Below, piece by piece: positions 8,516 to 16,180 of a DNA stretch of 40,298 nucleotides. Numbering within the stretch: the stretch's first letter is position 1; every line of letters begins with the position of its first letter. The notes below the pieces were generated by a model. The model did no database searches. It was given only the letters and a program-made list of their open reading frames with translations, and was not told the DNA's origin. The position numbers and the translations under genes are program-made. Origin of the DNA: Anabaena catenula FACHB-362 (lineage in GTDB: Bacteria > Cyanobacteriota > Cyanobacteriia > Cyanobacteriales > Nostocaceae); contig NZ_JACJTQ010000047.1 of assembly GCF_014698735.1 (NCBI RefSeq), forward strand, positions 1-40,298. Reading direction: 5' to 3'.

Positions 8516-9229
8516 TTGATTTTATACAATTTAAACATCGTGAATCAAAATATCACCACGGACAGAATTTCTATTATTATTCCCACACTTAATGAAGCGA
8601 GTAATATCAAAGAAACATTAGCTAGTATTCAACCCAGCACTAATGTAGAAATCATTGTAGTTGATGGCGGTTCCAAGGATAATACACAGAAAATAGCTCA
8701 ATCATTAGGTATAACAGTTATCTCCTCACCTCCAGGTCGTGCTGTACAAATGAATAGTGGTGCAGCAATTGCTAGTGGAGAAATTGTTTTGTTTCTCCAT
8801 GCTGATACTCGTTTACCCAATGGTTTTGATGTGATGATTCGCACTACATTACAAAAGCCTAGAGTTGTAGCTGGTGCTTTTGGTTTACGGATAGATGCAC
8901 CGCATGGGGGACTGCGTTTGGTAGAATGGGGAGTAAAGTGGCGATCGCACTTTTGGCAACTGCCCTACGGCGACCAAGCTATTTTTTTAACCAAAGCCAC
9001 ATTTGAGCAAATTGGTAATTTTCCTGACTTGCCTATTATGGAAGACTTTGAACTTATCCGACGGCTAAAACGCCTGGGTAAAATTGCCATTGTTTCTGTA
9101 CCTGTAATCACATCTCCACGTAAATGGCTTCAAAAAGGCATTCTCACAATTACTATACTTAATCAAATCATCATTCTTACATATTTACTCGGTGTTTCAC
9201 CAGAGCGAATTCGCAGTTGGTATCGGTAA
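8516..9229 (+). CDS. Family 2 glycosyltransferase, TIGR04283 type
   Basis: The protein (237 residues from a TTG at 8516; 229 from a GTG at 8540) has the GT-A motifs SIIIPTLNEASNI, VVDGGSKDNT, and LHADTRLP with the metal-binding DxD-like part, plus GRAVQMNSGA and a C-terminal hydrophobic stretch. These are hallmarks of TIGR04283, a group often found next to selenium- or arsenic-linked radical-SAM genes and proposed in arsenosugar synthesis. No such partner is seen here; the genes that follow are a TVP38-like membrane protein and a MerA-like flavoprotein. There is no ATG start and no clear ribosome binding site, so the start is uncertain. Sugar donor and acceptor are unknown. Confidence 0.88.
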   Translation: MILYNLNIVNQNITTDRISIIIPTLNEASNIKETLASIQPSTNVEIIVVDGGSKDNTQKIAQSLGITVISSPPGRAVQMNSGAAIASGEIVLFLHADTRLPNGFDVMIRTTLQKPRVVAGAFGLRIDAPHGGLRLVEWGVKWRSHFWQLPYGDQAIFLTKATFEQIGNFPDLPIMEDFELIRRLKRLGKIAIVSVPVITSPRKWLQKGILTITILNQIIILTYLLGVSPERIRSWYR

Positions 9230-9264
9230 GAAAAATTTAGGTAAATTTTAGGTATTTCGCACTA

Positions 9265-9400
9265 ATACCAAATTAATATGAAGCTGCATAGAATAAAATA
9301 TCAAGAATAATTGAACACAGATGAACGCAGATGAACACAGATAAAGATGCATTAATCAAGGGATTTCAGGATTATGTGCAGCCTCACATAAAATTGGTAT
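9265..9400. mobile_element. MITE-like element, family 5 (intact copy)
   Basis: The left end ATACCAAATTAATATGAAGC and the inverted right end ATACCAATTTTATGTGAGGC match at 20 of the 24 terminal positions when extended to GCTGCA. The 136-bp element contains ACACAGATGAA-type short repeats and no reading frame. Related ends lie at 4336, about 15704 and 19900. It separates the glycosyltransferase from the TVP38 gene. Confidence 0.75.
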
Positions 9401-9482
9401 AAGATAGTAATTATTAATCGTTAAAAATTTCATAATTACGATTAAATTTCACATTATTAAATACATCAAAATTTTGGGAATT

Positions 9483-10145
9483 ATGAATATTCAACTTTTA
9501 TTACAAGAATCTATTCATTCATCTAATTTTAATCTTACAGAAATTATAAAAAATGCATTATATTGGATTGATAGCCTGGGTACAATAGGAGCAATAGCTT
9601 TTATTGTCATCTATATTATTGCTACTATTGCTTTTTTACCAGCTGCAATTCTCACGTTAGGCGCTGGTGTGGTTTTTGGTGTATTTTGGGGTTCTGTGTA
9701 TGTGTTTATTGGTGCAACTATCGGTGCTATAGCAGCATTTTTAATAGGACGTTATGTAGCTAGAAATTGGGTGGACAAAAAGATTGCAGATAACAAACAA
9801 TTTACTGCTATTGACAAAGCCGTGAGTAAGAAAGGCTTCAAAATTGTCTTTTTAACACGACTTTCGCCGCTATTTCCTTTCAACTTATTAAATTACGCCT
9901 TGGGAATTACAGGAGTTTCTTTCAAAGACTATTTTTTAGGTTCTGTCGGCATGATTCCGGGAACAATTATGTATGTTTACATTGGTTCCTTCGCTGGAAA
10001 CATCGCACTGATTGGCACAGAAGCCCAACCTACAAATATGACTCTCACATGGGTGATTAAAATTTTGGGTTTTATAGCCACATTGGCTGTCACCATTTAT
10101 GTTACCAGTGTAGCCAAAAAAGCTTTAGAGGAAGAAGTTTTATAG
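9483..10145 (+). CDS. TVP38/TMEM64 (VTT domain) family membrane protein
   Basis: From the ATG at 9483 the protein has 220 residues. It has about five hydrophobic segments and the VTT/SNARE-associated pattern: FLPAAILTLGAGVVFGVFWGSVYVFIGATIGA, then FLIGRYVARNWV, FLTRLSPLFPFNLLNYALGITGVSFKDYFLGS and MIPGTIMYVYIGSFAG. Members are DedA-related inner-membrane proteins; some move lipids between leaflets. In cyanobacteria such genes are often next to a MerA-like pyridine nucleotide-disulfide oxidoreductase, as here (10485). A TTG three codons upstream is a less likely start. Function in this cell is inferred only from context. Confidence 0.9.
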   Translation: MNIQLLLQESIHSSNFNLTEIIKNALYWIDSLGTIGAIAFIVIYIIATIAFLPAAILTLGAGVVFGVFWGSVYVFIGATIGAIAAFLIGRYVARNWVDKKIADNKQFTAIDKAVSKKGFKIVFLTRLSPLFPFNLLNYALGITGVSFKDYFLGSVGMIPGTIMYVYIGSFAGNIALIGTEAQPTNMTLTWVIKILGFIATLAVTIYVTSVAKKALEEEVL

Positions 10146-10280
10146 ATTTTATAGATTTTATAAATATTATTAGTTTATATGGGAATTGTTAAATACAAAA
10201 CTGACAAAATATTGCTGAGGGTATATTCATGGTAAAGATAACAGCTTAAGTGAAGACTAGAATCAAAAACATAGTTTATA

Positions 10281-10451
10281 GGGAGTATCCCAATTTGGCA
10301 AAAACACAAAATAATCTCTTCTTCCTTCTTCCTTCGCGCTCTTTGCTACGCAACGCTACCACGAACGCGTCTTTGCGGTTCGTTTATTTCATGCCTTATA
10401 TTAAGTTGGAAGCTTAGATAAAAAATAAACTTACACATTTGGGATGCTCCC
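10281..10451. mobile_element. MITE-like element, family 3 copy A, with 8-bp target duplication
   Basis: The 171-bp element has ends GGGAGTATCCCAA and, inverted, GGGAGCATCCCAA (12 of 13). It is flanked on both sides by AGTTTATA (10273-10280 and 10452-10459), a perfect 8-bp direct repeat that marks the insertion. The inner part contains the GC-rich repeat TTGCTACGCAACGCTACC. A second copy is at 15813-15997. It lies just upstream of the flavoprotein gene. Confidence 0.85.
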
Positions 10452-10484
10452 AGTTTATACTTCACCCTTTAGAGGTAATACATA

Positions 10485-12032
10485 ATGTCTACTACAGAAT
10501 TTGAGAGAGTTACAGTTTTGCCAATGGATGAGTATAATCAAAATTTGGTTGCTAATGTTCATCCATCAAATTGGGTTAATCCTCAACCTGCTGATGATTA
10601 TGATTTGGTAGTAATTGGTGCAGGTACAGCAGGATTAGTTGTGGCTGCGGGTGCTGCGGGTTTAGATTTGGGTTTAAAAATAGCATTAATTGAAAAGAAT
10701 CTCATGGGTGGAGATTGCTTAAATGTGGGTTGTATACCATCTAAATCTTTAATTCGGTCTTCTCGTACAGTTGGGGAAATGTGGAAATCTAAGGATTTAG
10801 GTATTAATATTCCCCAACATATTGAGATTGATTTTGCTACAGTTATGGGAAGAATGCGGCGAATTAGGTCTAGTATTAGTCATCATGATTCAGCAGAACG
10901 GTTTAAAAATTTAGGTGTTGATGTCTTTTTCGGTGCAGGTAGGTTTGCGAGTAACAATACCGTGGAGGTTGGTGGCAAAACTCTGAAGTTTAAAAAAGCT
11001 GTAATTGCTACTGGTGCAAGAGCCGTTAAACCTGCAATTACTGGCATAGAAACAGTGGGTTATTTAACTAATGAAACAGTTTTTTCCCTAATTCAAAAAC
11101 CTGAAAAGTTAGCGGTAATTGGTGGCGGACCGATTGGTTGCGAATTGGCGCAGACTTTCCGCCGCTTGGGTTGTGAAGTGACATTATTTCATAGTGGTAC
11201 TCACATTTTAAATAAAGAAGATGGCGAAGCAGCAGAGATTTTGCAACAGGTTTTGATTGCTGAAGGTATTCGCTTAGTGCTGAATTGTAAGATAGAAGAA
11301 GTGGTGACAGTTACGGAAGGAAAACGGCTTTATTTTTCTGTGAATGGACATCGAGATTCTGTCACTGTGAATGAAATTTTAGTAGGTGCTGGACGTGCGC
11401 CAAATGTGGAAGGTTTGAATTTAGAAAAGGTGGGTGTGGACTATGACAAACACCAAGGTGTGAAGGTAAATGATTATTTGCAAACTACAAATTCTAAAAT
11501 TTATGCGGCTGGCGATATCTGCATGGATTGGAAATTTACCCATGCAGCAGATGCTGCGGCGCGAATTGTAATTAAAAATACCCTATTTTCTCCCTTTGGT
11601 GTGGGACGCGCTCAACTCAGTAAGCTGGTGATGCCTTGGGTAACATATACTGACCCGGAAATTGCCCATGTGGGGATGTATGCAGATGAAGCGGAAAAAA
11701 TGGGTATTGAGATCACGACGATTAAGATTCCTTTTAGTAGTGTAGATCGTGCGATCGCAGATAGTGAAGAGTCAGGATTTCTGAAAATCCATCACAAAAC
11801 GGGTTCAGATCAAATTCTCGGTGCAACTATTGTCGCTAGTCATGCGGGTGAAATGATTTCGGAAATAACCACCGCCATGGTCAATAAAATCGGTCTTAGC
11901 AAACTCAGTAGTGTGATTCATCCTTACCCAACTCAAGCCGAAGCGATTAAAAAAGCAGCGGATACTTATCGACGCACACTACTGACACCAAATACTAAAA
12001 AAATCTTAGGATTTTTACCCAAATTTTCTTGA
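10485..12032 (+). CDS. MerA-like FAD-dependent pyridine nucleotide-disulfide oxidoreductase
   Basis: The 515-residue flavoprotein has an FAD-binding motif GAGTAG near residue 46, the redox pair Cys78/Cys83 in GGDCLNVGCIPSK, an NAD(P)H-binding GGGPIGCELAQTF, the second FAD motif YAAGDI, and a dimerisation domain ending HPYPTQAEA with the active-site His. This is the fold of dihydrolipoamide dehydrogenase, glutathione reductase and mercuric reductase. It lacks an N-terminal heavy-metal-binding domain and the C-terminal Cys-Cys pair that delivers Hg(II) in true MerA, so mercury reduction is doubtful. It follows the TVP38 gene on the same strand, with a MITE between. A ribosome binding site AGAGG precedes the ATG. 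Confidence 0.92.
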   Translation: MSTTEFERVTVLPMDEYNQNLVANVHPSNWVNPQPADDYDLVVIGAGTAGLVVAAGAAGLDLGLKIALIEKNLMGGDCLNVGCIPSKSLIRSSRTVGEMWKSKDLGINIPQHIEIDFATVMGRMRRIRSSISHHDSAERFKNLGVDVFFGAGRFASNNTVEVGGKTLKFKKAVIATGARAVKPAITGIETVGYLTNETVFSLIQKPEKLAVIGGGPIGCELAQTFRRLGCEVTLFHSGTHILNKEDGEAAEILQQVLIAEGIRLVLNCKIEEVVTVTEGKRLYFSVNGHRDSVTVNEILVGAGRAPNVEGLNLEKVGVDYDKHQGVKVNDYLQTTNSKIYAAGDICMDWKFTHAADAAARIVIKNTLFSPFGVGRAQLSKLVMPWVTYTDPEIAHVGMYADEAEKMGIEITTIKIPFSSVDRAIADSEESGFLKIHHKTGSDQILGATIVASHAGEMISEITTAMVNKIGLSKLSSVIHPYPTQAEAIKKAADTYRRTLLTPNTKKILGFLPKFS

Positions 12033-12176
12033 TTGGGGTATTTTTACGCAAATTGCAAATATTTATCGTAAATTCAAGGGTTTAATACCCCTATGTATAC
12101 ACGTAGTCTCAGTTGAGTTGGGGTAAGTGTCCCCGACTCCAACTGTCTTCAATTTTTAATTTTCAATTTTTAATTT

Positions 12177-12434
12177 TTAAAGTTCTGAAGCTGTATCAGG
12201 AGCAATAATTTCCCCAGTACCCAATTTTAAGATCATGTCTTGGTCGGTAATCAGTTCATTGAGTTCTTTAACTTTTAAATTCATTTTCTCACAAGCTTGA
12301 CGTAGTTCTTGAGCAAATGTTTTCAGATTATCGCCATAGCCACATTGATAAGCCGCAGTTTCTATTCCCAGATTGGCATTGGCTCTAGCACAATCTACGA
12401 GTTCTGTACCATGCAATGGTGTTAAGGATACCAT
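12177..12434 (-). CDS. Small soluble protein of unknown function
   Basis: An 85-residue frame starts MVSLTPLHGTELVDCARANANLG and contains two cysteines, a Gly-Tyr-Gly turn (QCGYGDN) and helical segments (LKTFAQELRQACEKMNLKVKELNELI). Codon use and amino acid composition look coding, and the length suits a small cyanobacterial protein. No membrane segment or known motif is seen and there is no clear ribosome binding site. It lies between convergent and co-directional oxidoreductase genes with no evident operon. I do not recognise the family. Confidence 0.6.
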   Translation of the reverse strand: MVSLTPLHGTELVDCARANANLGIETAAYQCGYGDNLKTFAQELRQACEKMNLKVKELNELITDQDMILKLGTGEIIAPDTASEL

Positions 12435-12564
12435 AGACGTAGTTATTACATATAACTATTTACATTGATAAAATAACAGGCATTGAAGATGGATTCATCC
12501 CTCTAATTAAATAGATCGTTAAAGAGATGGGGATAAAAATATAAATTTTCCCCTTCTCTTCTAT

Positions 12565-12616
12565 ATTATGTCCATATGATGAAAATCATTATTATGTCCA
12601 TATGATGAAAATCATC
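12565..12616. repeat. 26-bp tandem duplication at an SDR gene's 3' end
   Basis: Two copies of a 26-bp unit beginning ATTATGTCCATATGATGAAA are directly adjacent, differing at the last base. The second copy overlaps the final codon and the stop of the dehydrogenase gene that ends at 12612. Confidence 0.9.
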
Positions 12617-13469
12617 CGTTGACTATATCTCCACCGTTGGGATGTAAAACTTGACCAGACATATAAGAAGCGTCATCAGCAGCTAAAAATACAAAACTTG
12701 GCGCTATTTCTTCGGGTTGTCCGGCTCTTTGCATTGGTACTTGCTTGCCAAATCTGGCTACTTTTTCTTCGGGGAAGGTTGAGGTAATTAAAGGTGTCCA
12801 AATCGGACCCGGTGCTACAGCATTGACACGAATTCCCTTGGATACTAAATTCGCTGATAGGGAACGTGTAAACGCCACAATTGCACCTTTCGTAGAAGAA
12901 TAATCTAATAACTGTGCATTGCCTTTGTAAGCAGTTACCGAAGTTGTATTAATGATAGAACTGCCTGTTTGTAAATGCTTGATTGCCGCTTTAGTTAGGA
13001 AAAACATCGAGAAAATATTAGTCTGAAAAGTTCGTTCTAACTGCTCTTTAGTGATATCTTCAATGCTATCTTGAGGGTGTTGTTCAGCAGCATTATTGAC
13101 AAGAATATCAAGTTTACCAAACTCATCTACCGTTTGTTGTACAGCCTGCTGGCAAAAACTCTCTTCAGCAATATCGCCTGCAATTGCTACTGCCTTACGT
13201 CCATGTTTTTCGACTAAATTTTTTGTTTCCTTAGCGTCTTCATGTTCGTTTAGATAAACTATCGCTACATCTGCGCCTTCTTTAGCAAAGGCAATAGCAA
13301 CAGCACGACCAATACCACTGTCCCCACCGGTAATTAAAGCGATTTTATTTTCTAATTTTCCACTACCCCGATATCCTTCATCCTCAGCTTTAGGTTTGGG
13401 TTTCATTTCTGATTCAATACCAGGTGCTTTCTGTGTTTGTGGCGGTTGTAATTTCTTTTCTTTTGGCAT
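12612..13469 (-). CDS. Stress-type short-chain dehydrogenase (YdaD/GsiB-cluster-like)
   Basis: The 285-residue protein has a 40-residue Lys/Pro/Gln-rich N-terminal tail, cofactor motif GGDSGIGRA, NNAAEQHP, catalytic Ser in NTTSVTAYKG, and the classic YSSTKGA (Tyr-x3-Lys), ending QVLHPNGGDIVNG. This layout matches bacterial general-stress SDRs such as B. subtilis YdaD/YhxC-type proteins, annotated as glucose/ribitol or NADP-dependent oxidoreductases. Cytoplasmic; substrate unknown. The tail and the PEEIAPSFVFLAADDASYMSG ending are characteristic. The promoter would lie in the 595-bp gap shared with the divergent ATP-grasp gene. Confidence 0.92.
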   Translation of the reverse strand: MPKEKKLQPPQTQKAPGIESEMKPKPKAEDEGYRGSGKLENKIALITGGDSGIGRAVAIAFAKEGADVAIVYLNEHEDAKETKNLVEKHGRKAVAIAGDIAEESFCQQAVQQTVDEFGKLDILVNNAAEQHPQDSIEDITKEQLERTFQTNIFSMFFLTKAAIKHLQTGSSIINTTSVTAYKGNAQLLDYSSTKGAIVAFTRSLSANLVSKGIRVNAVAPGPIWTPLITSTFPEEKVARFGKQVPMQRAGQPEEIAPSFVFLAADDASYMSGQVLHPNGGDIVNG

Positions 13470-14064
13470 AATTATTTAACCCTAATTTGGTTGTTGAGAA
13501 CTCACATACTAATCAGTAAAAATCAACCTTGGATCGAAAAATCAACCCAAGGTCTACGTTTTGCTTTCACTTCCACTCCTTTGCAAATTCAGACTTTTTG
13601 ATTTCAGATATTTGCTAAAGGTATTAATTTGTGGAAATTGTGCATGAATGCATGAATATTTAATCTCTAACCTCACACGTACACACTCGATTTTCATCAA
13701 ATTCCTGAAAACAAGTACACAACTTTAGAGGAATGGCATATTTACTCTAAAATCTACTTTTAATATATTTGAAATCACATGAAAGTTTATCGTTCGCCAG
13801 CAATAATTAAATACTAATTTTTCTCACTCTTAAGGTGTAGATTTTCTGAAAAATAAATCATGTATTTTGTATAAGTAATTAGGCAGAATTTAAATTGGGA
13901 ATTTGAGAGTAAAAACCTCAGTTTTGGTAAGATTTTGGTAATAGTTTAAATAGCTGATGAAATACCTGACAGCCCAGAGCCTAATCTGGGCTTGTTTGAT
14001 TAATTTACAAAAAGATACACTCCAAATTAGCATCTCAACTCTTCCTTAGGATATACCTGAGATA
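13470..14064. other. Long divergent intergenic region
   Basis: About 595 bp of AT-rich DNA separates two divergent genes. No reading frame or repeat family is evident. The only structured feature is the hairpin at 13971-13992. The promoters for both genes must lie here; no confident -10/-35 pair was assigned. Confidence 0.6.
13971..13992 (+). terminator. Hairpin AGCCCAGA-TCTGGGCT, possible terminator or attenuator
   Basis: A perfect 8-bp stem with a 6-nt loop is followed by TGTTTGATT. It lies 72 bp before the start of the ATP-grasp gene, with no gene ending upstream on the plus strand, so it may be a leader attenuator or the end of an unseen small RNA. The T-run is weak. Confidence 0.35.
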
Positions 14065-15696
14065 ATGAGTCAGAATTGGGATCTAGTCAGGGTATGGGTT
14101 ATGGTAACAATAAATATTTCTGAGTTAGAGCAGGTTGATAAGTTTCGCAATTTACAATTAACTTTACGCGATCGCTGGAAAACAAGCGAGCTATTTGACA
14201 ACAGCGAAGCGGATATCTTAATTATCCCCTCTTTAAGCATCGACCAACGGGAACTGCAAAAGGTGGAAGGTTGTGAACATTATGAAGAAAGATTGCTATT
14301 TTCTCTAATCCGCTTACGAAACCCCCGCACGCGGTTAATTTATATTACCTCTATTCCCCTACATCCCAGTATTATCGATTACTATCTACAACTCCTGCCA
14401 GGAATCCCATTTTCCCATGCTCGTAATCGCTTATTACTACTTTCAACGTATGATTCTTCCCTGAAACCTCTAAGTCAAAAGATTTTAGAACGTCCTCGCT
14501 TAATAGAACGAATTCGCCAAGCTTTACGTTTAGATAAAGCTTTTATGACTTGTTACAATTCCACATTTTGGGAAGCTGAATTATCACTGCAATTAGGTGT
14601 ACCCCTTTATGCGGCTGCACCAGATTTGCAGATTTGGGGGACAAAAAGTGGTAGTCGGCAAATTTTTGGACAAAGCGATGTTCCTCATCCAGATGGTAGC
14701 GAATTAATTTGCAATTCCCCAGATTTAGCCATAGCAGCGGCTGATTTATGGGAACGTCAACCGACATTAAAACGGATGGTAGTTAAGCTGAATGAGGGGA
14801 TTTCTGGGGAAGGAAATGCACTATTGGATCTCCGTCCATTGATAGATGTTGCACCCGGTCAAGGTTCTCATGGTGAAAGAGTAGCAGCAATTAGCGAGCG
14901 CTTTTCAACTATGCGCTTCCAAGCCGCAAAAGAAACTTGGGCAAATTTCTCTCAACGTATCCCAGAGTTAGGTGCAATAGTTGAAGCATTTGTAGAAGGA
15001 GAAATCAAGCGTTCTCCCAGTGTGCAAGGACGCATTACACCAGATGGAGAAGTAGAAATCCTCTCCACCCATGACCAAATTCTCGGTGGCCCAGACGGAC
15101 AAATTTATCTAGGTTGTCGCTTTCCCGCAGATGCCAGCTATCGATTACAATTGCAAGAATTAGGCTTAAAAGTTGGCAAACAACTGGCACAAAAAGGCAC
15201 ATTAGAAAGATTTGGTGTTGATTTTGTCACAGTTGATCAAGGTAATGGTAAGTGGGATATTCAAGCAATTGAAATTAACCTCCGCAAAGGTGGCACAACT
15301 CACCCTTTTATGACTTTGAAATTATTAACTAATGGCAACTATGATCTATCCACTGGCTTATTTTATAGCCAGCAAGGACGAGCTAAATATTACATTGCTA
15401 CAGACAACTTACAAAAAGACAGTTATCGGGGATTATTACCCAACGATTTAATGGATATCATCGCTTATCACAGATTACATTTTGATAGCGGAACCGAGAC
15501 AGGTACAGTATTTCATCTGATGGGTTGCCTTTCCCAATTCGGCAAGTTGGGATTAACCAGTATTGCTGATTCTCCCCAACAAGCTGAAGATATATATAAC
15601 AAAGTTATCGAAGTTCTCGATCAAGAAACTAGCGGCGACAATAATAGTTATAGCCTGTTTTCAGATTTTGCTTTTCCCATTGCTGGGGATGCCTAA
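14065..15696 (+). CDS. ATP-grasp protein related to peptide ligase PGM1
   Basis: The 543-residue protein has an N-terminal pre-ATP-grasp region (ADILIIPSLSID, LIYITSIPLHPSIIDYYLQLLPG) and a C-terminal ATP-grasp part with MVVKLNEGISGEGNALLDL (nucleotide-binding strand), EAFVEGEIKRSPSVQGRI, and the metal-binding IQAIEINLRKGGTTHPFMTL. This resembles proteins annotated as related to PGM1, the pheganomycin ligase that joins amino acids by carboxylate-amine ligation. No neighbouring peptide substrate gene is visible. An internal ATG at 14101 (MVTINISELE) is a good alternative start, as the first 12 residues are atypical. A decayed repeat begins immediately after the stop. Confidence 0.8.
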   Translation: MSQNWDLVRVWVMVTINISELEQVDKFRNLQLTLRDRWKTSELFDNSEADILIIPSLSIDQRELQKVEGCEHYEERLLFSLIRLRNPRTRLIYITSIPLHPSIIDYYLQLLPGIPFSHARNRLLLLSTYDSSLKPLSQKILERPRLIERIRQALRLDKAFMTCYNSTFWEAELSLQLGVPLYAAAPDLQIWGTKSGSRQIFGQSDVPHPDGSELICNSPDLAIAAADLWERQPTLKRMVVKLNEGISGEGNALLDLRPLIDVAPGQGSHGERVAAISERFSTMRFQAAKETWANFSQRIPELGAIVEAFVEGEIKRSPSVQGRITPDGEVEILSTHDQILGGPDGQIYLGCRFPADASYRLQLQELGLKVGKQLAQKGTLERFGVDFVTVDQGNGKWDIQAIEINLRKGGTTHPFMTLKLLTNGNYDLSTGLFYSQQGRAKYYIATDNLQKDSYRGLLPNDLMDIIAYHRLHFDSGTETGTVFHLMGCLSQFGKLGLTSIADSPQQAEDIYNKVIEVLDQETSGDNNSYSLFSDFAFPIAGDA

Positions 15697-15773
15697 GTAA
15701 TACCAATTCAAAATTAAACATATTCCGAAGGGGTAGATGTTGGTAAGGTTTAATATCGTGTTCGGTTAAAAAC

Positions 15774-16081
15774 CAGGACTTACGCAAAATATCTCTCAAA
15801 CCCTCTTTTTTTGGGAGCATCCCAATTTTGCAAAAATATACGCAACTAACCCAAAAAACCTGTTAAACCTCTTACCTTCGCGCTCTTTGCTACGCAACGC
15901 TACCGCGAACGCGTCTTCGCGGTTCGTTTATTTCATGCTTTGTATTCAGTTGGAAGCTCAGATAAAAAATAAACTTACACATATTTGGGATGCTCCCCTT
16001 TTCTTTGTGTCCTTTGCGTCTTTCCTGACGGTTCCGTAAGGGATACGCGGTTCGTTTTTTCCCTTAGTCTTGCGTAAGTTC
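15774..16081. mobile_element. MITE-like element, family 4, inserted in a family 2 element
   Basis: Ends GGACTTACGCAA and, inverted, GAACTTACGCAA share the core ACTTACGCAA. A 7-bp direct repeat TAAAAAC flanks it perfectly (15767-15773 and 16082-16088). It is itself interrupted by a family 3 element at 15813-15997. Noncoding. Confidence 0.8.
15813..15997. mobile_element. MITE-like element, family 3 copy B, innermost of the nest
   Basis: This 185-bp copy has perfect 13-bp inverted ends GGGAGCATCCCAA. It is flanked by CTTTTTTT and CTTTTCTT (7 of 8), a probable 8-bp target duplication like that of the copy at 10281. The inner sequence is closely similar to the 10.3 kb copy. Confidence 0.85.
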
Positions 16082-16180
16082 TAAAAACTTACAATTAGGA
16101 CTGATAGTTTGAGTTTTTTTGATAAGTAATTAAGTGAACATGATATAAGCTGATAAACGTGCGTTTTTTCAATATCTAAT

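Larger units (their letters stand above)
15754..16145. mobile_element. MITE-like element, family 2 copy B, split by nested insertions
   Basis: The left end TATCGTGTTCGGTTAA starts at 15754 and the right end GAACATGATA finishes at 16145, matching the other family 2 copies. The element is interrupted at GGTTAAAAAC by 15774-16081. Removing that insert and one copy of TAAAAAC restores GGTTAAAAACTTACAATTAG, the intact family 2 inner arm. Confidence 0.8.

Noticed and set aside
10485-12032. Naming the flavoprotein mercuric reductase (merA)
   Set aside because: No N-terminal metal-binding domain and no C-terminal Cys-Cys pair; no merR, merT or merP nearby.
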